From Tragulus kanchil (Eukaryota; Chordata; Mammalia; Artiodactyla; Tragulidae): 64,000 nt of DNA. A program made the position numbers and the translations under genes. The stretch lies in the NCBI GenBank assembly GCA_022376925.1, contig JAIOJX010000032.1:207262939-207326938 (forward strand). Direction: 5' to 3'. The notes beneath the pieces were generated by a model. The model was not told the origin of the DNA. It was given only the letters and a program-made list of their open reading frames with translations, and did not search any database. Shown here one piece after another: positions 13,101 to 28,100 of the stretch (its first letter is position 1; each line of letters opens with the position of its first letter).

Positions 13101-16100
13101 TAAATTTTGGCTTAAATGTTAAAGCAACATATTTATGCCCATTATGCCTATAAGACAATGAAATATATCAACAGTGATAAATCCATCCTTGGAAGGAATG
13201 ATTGCATATTAACTTACAGATGCTGTGCTAGGACATGGATCGCCAACACTGGATTAACCTTGCCTACAAGCTATGCTTCTGGGAGGAAGAGCAAGTACAT
13301 GTTTCACAAATAAACCAAATAACAAAGTCAGACCAAGTTTGTACCCTGACAAGATTACCAGTGTACCAACACGGTTTCTACACAAACTCAGGAAAAAAAA
13401 TACCCCAAACAGGAAAAACAAAACAAAAACAAAACACACCTTTCCTTTGGTTTCATGTTTAGTGTCATAGAAATGAAATTTAAATTACAACAATAAAATG
13501 TGCATTTTTTTTCTTTTCTCAGTCACGTAAAGCATTTAAAACAACTTTAAAAAAGCAATCTTACCTGTTATACTGCTTTTCTCCTGCTCACGGATCAGAG
13601 AACTGATAGAAGATTATGAAAGAAAAGCTAATGCACGAGAAATCAATATATTCAGCTGTGGTGCCAGTCTATATCAAAGTGGAACCGAGGCAAAGCCGTA
13701 CTGAATACATTGAAATTACAAAGGGAAGAGAAAAGAAATGGTAGAAAGGGGACAGAAACTGTAAACTATTTAAAGGGGCAAATTCTAACTTCTGAAACAA
13801 TTATAATGGAATTTTTTAAACGTGTATTATAAAATGAGGCTAGACTACATAAAACTTACCTCAGTGTCATACACTTAAAAGAAATTTATTTATTTCTGAG
13901 ATAATACTTACAGATTATTTTACCTGTTCCAATAATAAATTTTTGCTAACTATAATCCCAGATTTCTAAGGATCATTGTACAGTGAAGGTAGGGAAGAAA
14001 GACAGGTCACTGGAATGAAACTAAACAGTCTTCTGCCCTCTGTTTGCCCACCCTCCAAAAGACAAAATAAATTCAGCCAGTATCTGCCCTAACATCTATG
14101 GAAACAGTATTCCCACCATTACAAGATGGACAGCCCACCAAACACAAAAAATTTGAGAATCACTCTCTTTAAGCAAAAGTGTACAAAATAATAAAGTTCT
14201 AATTAGATTAAATTTTGGCTTAAATGTTAAAGCAACATATTTATGCCCATTATGCCTATAAGACAATGAAATATATCAACAGTGATAAATCCATCCTTGG
14301 AAGGAATGATTGCATATTAACTTACAGATGCTGTGCTAGGACATGGATCGCCAACACTGGATTAACCTTGCCTACAAGCTATGCTTCTGGGAGGAAGAGC
14401 AAGTACATGTTTCACAAATAAACCAAATAACAAAGTCAGACCAAGTTTGTACCCTGACAAGATTACCAGTGTACCAACACGGTTTCTACACAAACTCAGG
14501 AAAAAAAATACCCCAAACAGGAAAAACAAAACAAAAACAAAACACACCTTTCCTTTGGTTTCATGTTTAGTGTCATAGAAATGAAATTTAAATTACAACA
14601 ATAAAATGTGCATTTTTTTTCTTTTCTCAGTCACGTAAAGCATTTAAAACAACTTTAAAAAAGCAATCTTACCTGTTATACTGCTTTTCTCCTGCTCACG
14701 GATCAGAGAACTGATAGAAGATTATGAAAGAAAAGCTAATGCACGAGAAATCAATATATTCAGCTGTGGTGCCAGTCTATATCAAAGTGGAACCGAGGCA
14801 AAGCCGTACTGAATACATTGAAATTACAAAGGGAAGAGAAAAGAAATGGTAGAAAGGGGACAGAAACTGTAAACTATTTAAAGGGGCAAATTCTAACTTC
14901 TGAAACAATTATAATGGAATTTTTTAAACGTGTATTATAAAATGAGGCTAGACTACATAAAACTTACCTCAGTGTCATACACTTAAAAGAAATTTATTTA
15001 TTTCTGAGATAATACTTACAGATTATTTTACCTGTTCCAATAATAAATTTTTGTAGATTCCCTCAATTGTTTTACTCTTCCTTAATCACTATACTACTTG
15101 TATCTTAAATGTCGAGTTCCACTTAATTAAATAGTAATTTGTTTCAGAACTCATTTCAAAAGTTTTTCTAAGTAAATGAAAAAGGGAGTGAATCTGGTCC
15201 ATACTAAACACAATTCTAAAAGATTATATATTATATATGCAGTAAATAGATACACATACACAGATACATTTAAGACAAAGACTGGAGAAATAAGAAATGA
15301 AGCAGGTCTAATAAGGCATAAGAAAGTAGTGAAATGATGAAAAGGAAAGGACAGAAAAAAGAAAACCATAAATCTTACCTTGTTCTCTCTTCAGACTCGT
15401 CCGTGCTGTAAATGGACGCCCCCTGCCACGCTGATACCCTGACAGTCTGTGGTTATTTAATAAACTCATACCAAAACATGCAAAGGTTCACTGAGCTCAA
15501 TTTTTGGTCCTGGAGTTTCAAATACCCCTTTTAACCATACCACCCAATAAAAAGAACTGTTTTTCTTTATCATTTTGATTTTTATTTTTAAAACACATTT
15601 TGGAAATTCAAAACATTCTCCCCACAGTGAAATCTGTATAAGGCAAAGGCCTGACAGCTTCTGAAATTCTGAAGCAAGTATCTTTGCGATCAATTTTTTA
15701 AAACATTATTTCTTCATACTTTACCAATGACATGACAGAATTTGACAAATAACAAAAAAAGGGGGTAAACCACACACACACTGTATACCATTTTCAAGCT
15801 TACTCAGACCCTGAATTTGAGTAATGAACCTAACCAAAAACACACCTCTAAAATGACTCCCCATGGACTAACTTCTTAACTCTCTAAATTGGGAAATCTA
15901 CATTTGTGCTTTTAGACATACTTAATTCCTAAAAAAAACCCTGTGTATGCGAGCTAGGGCTCAGCATCAGATAATGTGTTGAGCAGCATTGATTTTATGA
16001 CACTGTCAACGTGGGATTTTGAAAGCTATAAGAACAAATAAGCTTACATAAAATAAAAAATGAACACTTTACATCTCACTGAGTTAAAGGTCACTCAATC

Positions 16101-19100
16101 TTAGAATTAAGAACCAATAACATCTTATTATCTCTAACATCAAAATACATTCCATGCAGTGCTTGCACTTCACATCCATAAGCATCACCTGCAACACCAG
16201 TGAACATTCACAGACGCACTGTCGTTGAGAGAAGCTTTCAATAGGCAAGACTCGTGAGTGGGATTTACTAGGCATAAATACCCATTTCCAAGCCAGTTAC
16301 CCCTTTGCATATTTTTCTGAGGGGGCATCCATAAATATAATAAAAAACAGAAGCTCATACTTACATCCTATTCCTTGTTACTTTCCAAGCTGAGAGTTTC
16401 ATCTTGCATTAGTCACCATATGATCTCTATCATAATGGTGGGGGTCAATGAATAGATTAGCTTTATGGGAATTTACAGTTCTTCCATGCATCTAAAATTT
16501 GGTAAGTCTGGTAACCACTGACCTACTTTTAAAAATCTCCCCCTCTCAACTTAAATCTATACAATCTTAAATTTTAATCTCAGCTCTTAAGAAAGGTTTT
16601 CCTAAGATTAAGTTAAATAACTGCCCCCAGAAATACACTACAGTGTATGTTATTCTGCTGCCCCCTTGAACCTAGTTTAAATCTGACCCTGATGTTTATG
16701 TTGAAATCTAAAAATAAAACTAGCTTTTATTCATATTAAAGTGAGATGGCTGCAGAGTAGTCAGTAACTGAAAAGTCTACATACAATATGCCAAGGACTA
16801 CTCTAATATGATACTGGTCTTCTGTTTCTTTGTTTCTATCTAAATATCAATTAAACCTATACAAGAAGCATTAAAAAATTATATTCTACTGTAAGGTTGA
16901 TTTTTTTCTTTGTTTGCTTTGGATTCTGTAAAAAGTCTAGATTGGTATCAAGTAAAAAAATAAGAATACTACCTTGTGTGTGTCTCTGAATTTGCTGATC
17001 TCTCGGGATATCAGGTCTCTTTTGTCTTCCTCCATTTCTATAGCATTTATATCCTCCTAAAAGACAGAGGGACAGGTGGGAAGACATAAAAATCAATCAA
17101 TGTTGATACAATTAGATAGAAATAAAGCCTGGATATTTTGTATAGGTTTTACAAAACACAGGAGTAAATAAAGAACTTATATAGTAACAAATCTAACTAA
17201 GTTAAATAGTAAAGAATTAGACAAGAATCACAAATCTGGCAATTAGCAGTAAACATTAAGCTACTGTCAAAGCCTATAATGTAAACGAACCTTAGTGATG
17301 AGTGGATAAGGGATCAATGGGGCCACTGGAAATCTGCGGAAAATCTGCAGAAAAATCCACAAAGATGAAAACAAACAGTTTACATTACTCTGAAAAACAA
17401 CTTTCTGTATGTTTATACCGTAAGCAACACAAGGCTTGTGACATTTTCTTGATTGTAAATTACTTGATTACAAAAAAGATTTCACTCACTCTATAACTCC
17501 TCCCATGACTCACCACTTCCTTTCCTCCGACACCCCCAGTGAAATGAGAAGGATCTCACACTAGCAGTGTGAGACCTTATTCATCCTTTCCAAGATAGAG
17601 GGAACAATCAAAACAACAAAATTTACCCATACTTCTTGCCATAGAGCAGAATTTTTTGATTCTCTCCCCTCAAACCAGATCAAACAAATGTGTCTAGGTA
17701 TTTTCTCCTTTGCCATTAATGGGGGAAGAGGAAAAAGAGACTCTACAAGACTCAGTGTCTCTATACCTAACAGACTCTTACCAATTACCATTCCCAATGA
17801 TTGGCACTTCACTAGACAGCTTTTTATGGCCACATAAGGAAGAAAAAGCCAAGTAATAAAAATATATCTAATATATCAGAAAGAAAGCTGAAAATGGCCT
17901 AATAAGGCAATGAAATTCACAACAGTATGAACAGTAACTATCCCTTGGTATTAAATCACTTTTCCAGAGCATATACAACCTATTCATATAATATACTTCT
18001 AATATGTTTTAAAAAACACTGCCCATAATCTCTGTAAGTATATCCAAATGAAATTAATTAAGAAAAGCAAACATTTTTTTTCAAGCTTGACTCCTTACTG
18101 TTCAATTAGCTTAGACTGACAAAAGAGTGAGTGATGGTCTAACGCAGGGGAGAGGAGTATTTCATCTCGTGCTGCTTTCATAGTACTCCACTTATACGGC
18201 TGACAGTAGTACTGTCGATGGAGTGAAATGAGATGTGGCTTATGAGGAAAAGTGCCTAAAAAACTGAAAATGGGTCAAAATCCTCCAGTGAACAAGACTT
18301 AGCATGCCACCTGGAGCAAAGAAAAATAATTAGAGAGTAAGGCAAAACAAAGCCAGCCTTTCCATGGCAAAAGAGAAAAAAAATCTTTACTCCTTAATGT
18401 CAATTTCTATTCATCACTCAAGTTTGCCTTTTCCCCGCCTTAATTAATGAACCCACAAATAAGCACAAGCTTCCACGGCACTGCGTTTCAAATACACAAA
18501 ACAGGAATGTTTTGGTTAAAAAAAAAAACAGGAAGGTAAAACATGGTCAAATTAACCTTAAAAGCACTTCCCTGGTGGCTCAGTGGTAAAGAATTTGCCA
18601 GCAAATTAACCTTAACAGTGTATTGTTATAGATGGCACTCATTGTATTTTCCCTCATGAGCTAGACTGTAATGAAACACAAGAATGACAGCACAGAATGT
18701 AAACTGCAGAAATGATTTTGTTGTCAGACATCAGTAACACATACGTCTTCCTTCTTTTCCTTCTTCTTCTTCCTGGGGTGTGAGTCAGATTCTTGTGAGG
18801 GGGCATTGAGCTCACTGGAGTATTCCCGTATTAAAACTTCAATAGCCCCTTTGATCATCTGATCTCTTCGCTTTGTTTCTTCATCCAAGGCTTCTTCGTC
18901 ATCATTAGTGACAGTTTCTGGCCTGGCATTCTTAAAAAAAGAAAAGGCCAATTCAGGAGATGGAAGGAAGAAAATCAAAATCATTCTAAAACAAGTTAGC
19001 AGCTAAATCAGAAGTAAACCATTCGGAATGAACCAGTTCACACTGTGTCAAAAATGACTACCGCGGGGCTTCCCTGGTGGTCCAGTGGTTAAGACTCTGG

Positions 19101-22100
19101 CTCCCAATGCAAGGGGCCTGGGTTCAACTCCTAACCAGGGAACTAGATCCCACCTGCCGCAACTAACAGTTTACACGCTGCAACTATGACCCAGTTCAGC
19201 CAAATACATAAGTAAAATAAAAAATAAGTAAAAATAAAAAATGACTACTGCCCCTTGATCTACAAAGAAAACGTACATTTTTAGAAGGAAAGCTTATGAA
19301 CCCAAATCTATTAACCAATTGCTAACGTAATAAAAAGAAAAATGACAGTTATGTATCTTTAAAGGAAAAGTTATTTCTAGTTTCAACTTAAACTCTGCGT
19401 CTGGCAGGCAGCTCTTTCCAAAGATTTTCTGTACTTTCAATACCTGGAAGAATTTAATCTTGAAAGAGTGGTTAACAAGCACTATTTCTGCCAATAAAGC
19501 AGCTATCTCTACCCCCTAAATCACTACTGCTGAACAATCAGAAAGCAACAGGATAAGGACTAGAAAAGTGCTAACACCTCAAATGAAATACTTTTACTAC
19601 AGGTAAAAAAAAAGTTCTTTCTATACATTCTGCAAAATCTAAATGAAAGCTTTCAATCAAGTTCCTAATCAAGCTATTAAAACCAAGCTACTAATCAAGG
19701 CGTATAATTCTTGTTAAAATTCTGGGCCAGGAAAAACATCTTTCTACACAAACCTGTGGTTCTTTTTCAATAGGAGAACTATACTAATTGTGCTCTTTCT
19801 TCTGCCTCAGAATCACGAAAATGTCTGCATAAGGTAACACACGTTTCTCAATATCTCATTCTCATCGTCTACTTCAAGTCACTATTTTCTGAATTTCTCA
19901 AAAAAATCAACAATAGGGCTTCCCCTGGTGGTCCAGTGGGTAAGGACACCGCCTTGCAGTGCAAGGGGCGCCGGTTTGAGCCCTGGCCGGGGAAGATCCC
20001 ACGTGCCGCGGAGCGGCTGGACTGATGTGTCCAATTACGGAGCCGGAGCTCTGGAGTGCATGCGCCCAGAGCCGGCGCTCTGCAATGACAGACGCCACCA
20101 CGATGGGAGGCCCACAGGAGCCAAAGAACAAAGACGGATGAACATAGAGAAACGAAAGACCAATAGAAGTGGCCTGCCTGCTCCCCTCCCTCCCCAACCC
20201 GACACCCGCCCAAAATAAATAAATAAATAAATCTTTAAAAAAAAAAAAATCAACAATAAAAGAGAAAGAACAAGTACACTTTCACATTTACCCTGAAAAA
20301 TCATAACAATATACTTATATTTACTTAAGTTGTTTGGAAAAAAAAAAATTATCTGATGGAACTGGTTGTCTTCATTTTACTATTACTGTTGAGCAAAATC
20401 AACACTCCAAGAAACTATCCCATGTTTATCTTACAACTTCAAGTACCCCTGGGCACCATGTCAAATGAACCCAGGAGTCAGGTCTGTTAATTTTTTAAAT
20501 TTCATTTTATCTGAAATAATTGTTCTGTTTTTATTGGCAGTGGTTTTTGGTAAAATTCAATTTTTACAATAAAGTCATATAATTATACCATCTGCCAATA
20601 AAGCAGCTATCTCTACCCCCTAAATCACTACTGCTGAACAATCAGAAAGCAACAGGATAAGGACTAGAAAAGTGCTAACACCTCAAATGAAATACTTTTA
20701 CTACAGGTAAAAAAAAAGTTCTTTCTATACATTCTGCAAAATCTAAATGAAAGCTTTCAATCAAGTTCCTAATCAAGCTATTAAAACCAAGCTACTAATC
20801 AAGGCGTATAATTCTTGTTAAAATTCTGGGCCAGGAAAAACATCTTTCTACACAAACCTGTGGTTCTTTTTCAATAGGAGAACTATACTAATTGTGCTCT
20901 TTCTTCTGCCTCAGAATCACGAAAATGTCTGCATAAGGTAACACACGTTTCTCAATATCTCATTCTCATCGTCTACTTCAAGTCACTATTTTCTGAATTT
21001 CTCAAAAAAATCAACAATAGGGCTTCCCCTGGTGGTCCAGTGGGTAAGGACACCGCCTTGCAGTGCAAGGGGCGCCGGTTCGATCCCTGGCCTGGGAAGA
21101 TCCCACGTGCCGCGGAGCGGCTGGACTGATGTGTCCAATTACGGAGCCGGAGCTCTGGAGCGCATGCGCCCAGAGCCGGCGCTCTGCAATGACAGACGCC
21201 ACCGCGATGGGAGGCCCACAGGAGCCAAAGAACAAAGACGGATGAACATAGAGAAACGAAAGACCAATAGAAGTGGCCTGCCTGCTCCCCTCCCTCCCCA
21301 ACCCGACACCCGCCCAAAATAAATAAATAAATAAATCTTTAAAAAAAAAAAAATCAACAATAAAAGAGAAAGAACAAGTACACTTTCACATTTACCCTGA
21401 AAAATCATAACAATATACTTATATTTACTTAAGTTGTTTGGAAAAAAAAAAATTATCTGATGGAACTGGTTGTCTTCATTTTACTATTACTGTTGAGCAA
21501 AATCAACACTCCAAGAAACTATCCCATGTTTATCTTACAACTTCAAGTACCCCTGGGCACCATGTCAAATGAACCCAGGAGTCAGGTCTGTTAATTTTTT
21601 AAATTTCATTTTATCTGAAATAATTGTTCTGTTTTTATTGGTAGTGGCTTCAACTCCATTCTTGAGGAAAAATATAAACAGATCTCAATTGTGATTACAA
21701 AATAAAGTCATATAATTATACATCTCCTTATTGATAAAAATATATAGTGAAGTGATTTACTTCATGTTCAGAATACACCATTTGCAAATGCCAAAATTTA
21801 AACCACTTCACAAACTAATGACCAAGCACAGTAAAATAATGAGACCAGGGAATTACATAAAAAACTCTGAAAAGACTGAATCCATGTTTTATTTTTATTT
21901 TAAATATGAATTTGGCTATCATAGCAAGGAAAATCTAAGACAGCTGGCTTTTTTTTAAAAAAAGAAAAAAAAAAAGCTTTAGGGATATGACAAGTTAGTG
22001 CGGATATGAGATAAAATACAATTCCTCTGGAGTGTAAATTGCATTAATTCCTTATACAGCTACATAAAGCCAGCAAGATTATCAGGTGAGCAACACAAAG

Positions 22101-25100
22101 GCAACTTATGATAAATGTTCACCTCATTTCTACCATGGGCAAGACCTTGACCTAGGTGCTATGGAGGTACAAGATGAGAAAACAGTCAGTGAGTTTACCA
22201 CTCAACCTTATAATCAGCGAATGTAGGATATGAAAAGAGGGTAGTAGGTATAAGAGAGTGATACAAACAAAATACACTAAAAAGCAGAATGACCTAACAG
22301 TAAAATTCTGCTTTATGTAAAAAGAAAGGATTTAATTCTGCCAGAGAGGAACCAAGGGGAGGACTCATGATATTTACATGAATCAGGCAACATTTAAACT
22401 AAATTTGGGTAGAATTTCAACAGGGAGCTTGACTGGGCAATGAGGACATCAAACCACCACCGAGGTTGTAGGAATACATGACAGACATTATGGAAGGGGA
22501 CTGATGAAGAAAGCCCGGAAGGTACACTGGAGTAAGCCTAGGCAGCCACGTTAAGAACACAGGCTTCGTGCTTTGAGAAATTTAAAACCATTAAGGATGT
22601 ATGAGCAAGGGGTTGACATAATTATACTTATGTCTCAAGAGAAAATGTTTATCTTACAACTTCAAGTACCCCGGGCACCATGTCAAATGAACCAGGAGTC
22701 AGGTCTGTTAATTTTTAAATTTCATTTTATCTGAAATAATTGTTCTGTTTTTATTGGTAGTGGCTTCAACTCCATTCTTGAGGAAAAATATAAACAGATC
22801 TCAATTGTGATTACAAAATAAAGTCATATAATTATACATCTCCTTATTGATAAAAATATATAGTGAAGTGATTTACTTCATGTTCAGAATACACCATTTG
22901 CAAATGCCAAAATTTAAACCACTTCACAAACTAATGACCAAGCACAGTAAAATAATGAGACCAGGGAATTACATAAAAAACTCTGAAAAGACTGAATCCA
23001 TGTTTTATTTTTATTTTAAATATGAATTTGGCTATCATAGCAAGGAAAATCTAAGACAGCTGGCTTTTTTTTAAAAAAAGAAAAAAAAAAAGCTTTAGGG
23101 ATATGACAAGTTAGTGCGGATATGAGATAAAATACAATTCCTCTGGAGTGTAAATTGCATTAATTCCTTATACAGCTACATAAAGCCAGCAAGATTATCA
23201 GGTGAGCAACACAAAGGCAACTTATGATAAATGTTCACCTCATTTCTACCATGGGCAAGACCTTGACCTAGGTGCTATGGAGGTACAAGATGAGAAAACA
23301 GTCAGTGAGTTTACCACTCAACCTTATAATCAGCGAATGTAGGATATGAAAAGAGGGTAGTAGGTATAAGAGAGTGATACAAACAAAATACACTAAAAAG
23401 CAGAATGACCTAACAGTAAAATTCTGCTTTATGTAAAAAGAAAGGATTTAATTCTGCCAGAGAGGAACCAAGGGGAGGACTCATGATATTTACATGAATC
23501 AGGCAACATTTAAACTAAATTTGGGTAGAATTTCAACAGGGAGCTTGACTGGGCAATGAGGACATCAAACCACCACCGAGGTTGTAGGAATACATGACAG
23601 ACATTATGGAAGGGGACTGATGAAGAAAGCCCGGAAGGTACACTGGAGTAAGCCTAGGCAGCCACGTTAAGAACACAGGCTTCGTGCTTTGAGAAATTTA
23701 AAACCATTAAGGATGTATGAGCAAGGGGTTGACATAATTATACTTATGTCTCAAGAGAAAAATGACTGGAAGAATACGCAACAAAAATGCCCACAGTGGT
23801 TGTTAACGATGACAGAATTATGGGTTGTACTTACTGTCTTTACAGGTTGCTCTGCTTTTGTTAAGTATTTTTACAATGTTTTTGCAAAGGAGGGAGCAGT
23901 GGAACTAAGAAAGCTATTTCTATTTTGAGTAACAGTGAAACACCTAAAAAGACCAAAAAGGGTGTTTTGTTTTTGTAGACATAGAAAGGTAACAATGAGT
24001 CTACTTTAGAAAGGAACTAAGGAAAAAGAAGGAAATACACACTCAGGTTTTAGCTATCTTTCCCTTCATTGAGAGGGAGTAATAATGTATACGTTACAAC
24101 ACAACATACAAAAATTTTATTTACATTAGTTTCACTTAATAAAGGCACCACCTAATGAAAGAAATAAGACTTATTTTCATTCATTTTAGACCCTCTGTAC
24201 TTCTAAAAGACAGGGCAACTAATAAAAATTTTGTAGGTTGAAATATATTTTGTACTTACTTACAAAGCTATCTTAATGAATTAGCTGTTTGGAATAGTTT
24301 GTACCAGTGTTTTCTCTGGCAAGTTAACCTTGTCCAGCCTCCCTTACTACCTTCATCCCAACCTGGAACAAGCAAATCAACAGTCATCCACCCACTATGG
24401 GTAGATAAAAGACTTAAAATAACTATAATAAACTATATAAAACACCCTCTTGATGATCTTGTGAAACCCTGTATTAGATGCATTCATAATGAGAAGCATT
24501 TACACTTGAAGAGGACAGCTGGCCTAGAGAAGATAATGCTACAGAAAACATACCCCATTAGCAGCTTTCTTCTTTGCTTTCCATTCATCCAGCTGTGCCT
24601 TTGTCTTTGCGTCAACTTTAACAAGTAGCTTCTTCTCTCCAATCTGCAGGTCATGCAATAACCTGAGTGCACGGAGCGTAGATTCCGGCTCCTTATACTC
24701 ACAGAATCCGAAGGCTAGCAAAGGATGTAAAGAATTAGTGAGATATCAAAACAACTATGAAAGATACTTATGGAAAACTGAAATCATTAGCGATTAAAAC
24801 ATTATAATGCAAGGATTATTTATTTCATCACCCCGTCTTTTCCTTCAATTACCTTTGACATGAATTTCACTTTTAGCACTCTCAACCAACCAAAAGAAAA
24901 AAAAAAAAAAACGGGAAAGAAGAAAAATTATCATCAGGCAAATTGCTACTTACTAGAAATGCTGAAAAAATACTTAGCAGAATCATAAGATTTCATGATT
25001 AATTCTTTTATTTATTTCATGAATTCATTCCATCCCCAACTTCCTAACAGCTACAAATAACAAGAACAGGCTGCTTGAACCTAAATACAGCACTTATCAA

Positions 25101-28100
25101 TTCAGAGATGTTAAACTACAAAAGTATTGATCTTTTATTCTAGTTATCAGTGCAATTTTTCTGTCTCTGCTTCATTTTAATAGCTAGTCTCACCATTATT
25201 ACCATTTTTCATAAAAAGATATTAAAACAAAATTAAGAGTAAACATTGAAAGTAAAATTAAACAAATGAATCCAACTATGTATACAGTTAATGATACAAT
25301 CACACATTGAGTGAATTTAAAAAAGAAAATTTGACCCTACATTTAAGTGAAATATACCCTAAGGGCAAAAAGACCTGTCAATAAGCATTTTGTTGATGAC
25401 AGTACTGGTGCTATTGGCCTGAAACTGCTGCATGTGAAATGTGAGATGACAATAACAAATAATAATTATTTAATGTTTATCATCCCCACTGTTGAAGCTC
25501 AGGATTCTAAATGTGGAAGCAAGGAAGCAGACATGACAGGAATGCTTAGAAAAAATCTTTCAGGCTTGAATTACTATTCAGTGGCAAATGAGAATACTTA
25601 ATTTCCACATGGCCATTTTGAAAACAATTTCCCATTGAAAGGTGCCAGAGCTTCTCAAGAAATGGCTGATCCGTCTGGGACAGCCATTCATCCAGCTGTG
25701 CCTTTGTCTTTGCGTCAACTTTAACAAGTAGCTTCTTCTCTCCAATCTGCAGGTCATGCAATAACCTGAGTGCACGGAGCGTAGATTCCGCTCCTTATAC
25801 TCACAGAATCCGAAGGCTAGCAAAGGATGTAAAGAATTAGTGAGATATCAAAACAACTATGAAAGATACTTATGGAAAACTGAAATCATTAGCGATTAAA
25901 ACATTATAATGCAAGGATTATTTATTTCATCACCCCGTCTTTTCCTTCAATTACCTTTGACATGAATTTCACTTTTAGCACTCTCAACCAACCAAAAGAA
26001 AAAAAAAAAAAAACGGGAAAGAAGAAAAATTATCATCAGGCAAATTGCTACTTACTAGAAATGCTGAAAAAATACTTAGCAGAATCATAAGATTTCATGA
26101 TTAATTCTTTTATTTATTTCATGAATTCATTCCATCCCCAACTTCCTAACAGCTACAAATAACAAGAACAGGCTGCTTGAACCTAAATACAGCACTTATC
26201 AATTCAGAGATGTTAAACTACAAAAGTATTGATCTTTTATTCTAGTTATCAGTGCAATTTTTCTGTCTCTGCTTCATTTTAATAGCTAGTCTCACCATTA
26301 TTACCATTTTTCATAAAAAGATATTAAAACAAAATTAAGAGTAAACATTGAAAGTAAAATTAAACAAATGAATCCAACTATGTATACAGTTAATGATACA
26401 ATCACACATTGAGTGAATTTAAAAAAGAAAATTTGACCCTACATTTAAGTGAAATATACCCTAAGGGCAAAAAGACCTGTCAATAAGCATTTTGTTGATG
26501 ACAGTACTGGTGCTATTGGCCTGAAACTGCTGCATGTGAAATGTGAGATGACAATAACAAATAATAATTATTTAATGTTTATCATCCCCACTGTTGAAGC
26601 TCAGGATTCTAAATGTGGAAGCAAGGAAGCAGACATGACAGGAATGCTTAGAAAAAATCTTTCAGGCTTGAATTACTATTCAGTGGCAAATGAGAATACT
26701 TAATTTCCACATGGCCATTTTGAAAACAATTTCCCATTGAAAGGTGCCAGAGCTTCTCAAGAAATGGCTGATCCCAAGTCTGGGACAGAAAAACTACTAG
26801 CTGAGCTCTGAATATCTTGTCATCTCAGATAACAAGGAAGCTATCAAAGGGATTCAGGTTTGGGTCAAAAATCACTGAAGATCCAACTTCCAGAGGCAAC
26901 CTGAGACAACTTAAGCTTCACTAGTTATAATGACAATCTACATTAAATATAATAAGAGCAACGATGTGAATATGCTTCAATCTAGAAGTTCAAATAGTTC
27001 TTAAAAAAAATCACTGCTAGAAGAATCAGCCCTAATGAGGTGGCTGGATCTAGAACCTATCATAAAAAGTGAAGTCAGTCAAAAAGAGAAGGACAAGTAC
27101 AATATACTAACACATATATACGGAATCTAGTAGGATGGTAATGATAACACATGCAGTGAAGCGATGGAAAAACAGACATGGACAGTAGACATATGGACAT
27201 TGTGGGGAATGAACAGTGGGTGGGAGGTGTAAAGAAGTGGCATGAAGGCCTGTATGTGAAGAAAATAGCTATAGTCATTGCTCTGTGAGAAAAGCAGATC
27301 CTTCATGGGTGCTGTATGACTGTCTGGGGGGGGGGGAGGGGGGGGAATATACATATGACTAATCTGGGAACATACATATCTGTAAACAACAAAACTCTGT
27401 AAAAGTTAAAAGCAAAATAAGGGCTTCCCTTGGTGGTCCAGTGGATAAGGACACCGCCTTGCAGTGCAAGGGGCGCCGGTTCGAGCCCTGGCCTGGGAAG
27501 ATCCCACGTGCCGTTGGACCGATGTGTCCAATCACCGGCGGGAACTCTGGGCGCATGCGCCCGGTAAAAGGGTTTTTACCATACTGGAAAAGTGTCAATA
27601 AGCTTTTGTGCCGGGAAACTGCTGCATGTGAAATGTGAGATGACAATAACAAATAATAATTATTTAATGTTTATCATCCCCACTGTTGAAGCTCAGGATT
27701 CTAAATGTGGAAGCAAGGAAGCAGACATGACAGGAATGCTTAGAAAAAATCTTTCAGGCTTGAATTACTATTCAGTGGCAAATGAGAATACTTAATTTCC
27801 ACATGGCCATTTTGAAAACAATTTCCCATTGAAAGGTGCCAGAGCTTCTCAAGAAATGGCTGATCCCAAGTCTGGGACAGAAAAACTACTAGCTGAGCTC
27901 TGAATATCTTGTCATCTCAGATAACAAGGAAGCTATCAAAGGGATTCAGGTTTGGGTCAACATCACTGAAGATCCAACTTCCAGAGGCAACCTGAGACAA
28001 CTTAAGCTTCACTAGTTATAATGACAATCTACATTAAATATAATAAGAGCAACGATGTGAATATGCTTCAATCTAGAAGTTCAAATAGTTCTTAAAAAAA

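Larger units (their letters stand above)
19487..21646. repeat. Duplication D3, offset 1104
   Basis: 19487-20590 is repeated from 20591 to about 21646, including one SINE. The last 50 bases of copy 1 (20541-20590) are garbled relative to copy 2 (GGTTTTTGGTAAAATTC for GGCTTCAACTCCATTC). Confidence 0.92.
18931..24553 (-). other. RBM25 intron 6
   Basis: Contains one SINE near its right-hand exon (19075-19240), then two overlapping 1.1-kb duplications (19487-21646 and 21526-23760), so that about 120 bp starting at 20424, 21526 and 22645 occur three times. Bases 23761-24553 are unique and unassigned. Confidence 0.78.

Noticed and set aside
19915..21354. ORFs of about 90-115 codons such as those at 19869-20218 and 20973-21322
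   Set aside because: They translate SINE sequence and recur at every SINE copy in the window.
27326..27345. A genuine long poly-G tract
   Set aside because: The partner copy at 28417-28436 has a mixed GGAGGGGTGGGATGGGG sequence, so the pure tract is probably a consensus error.
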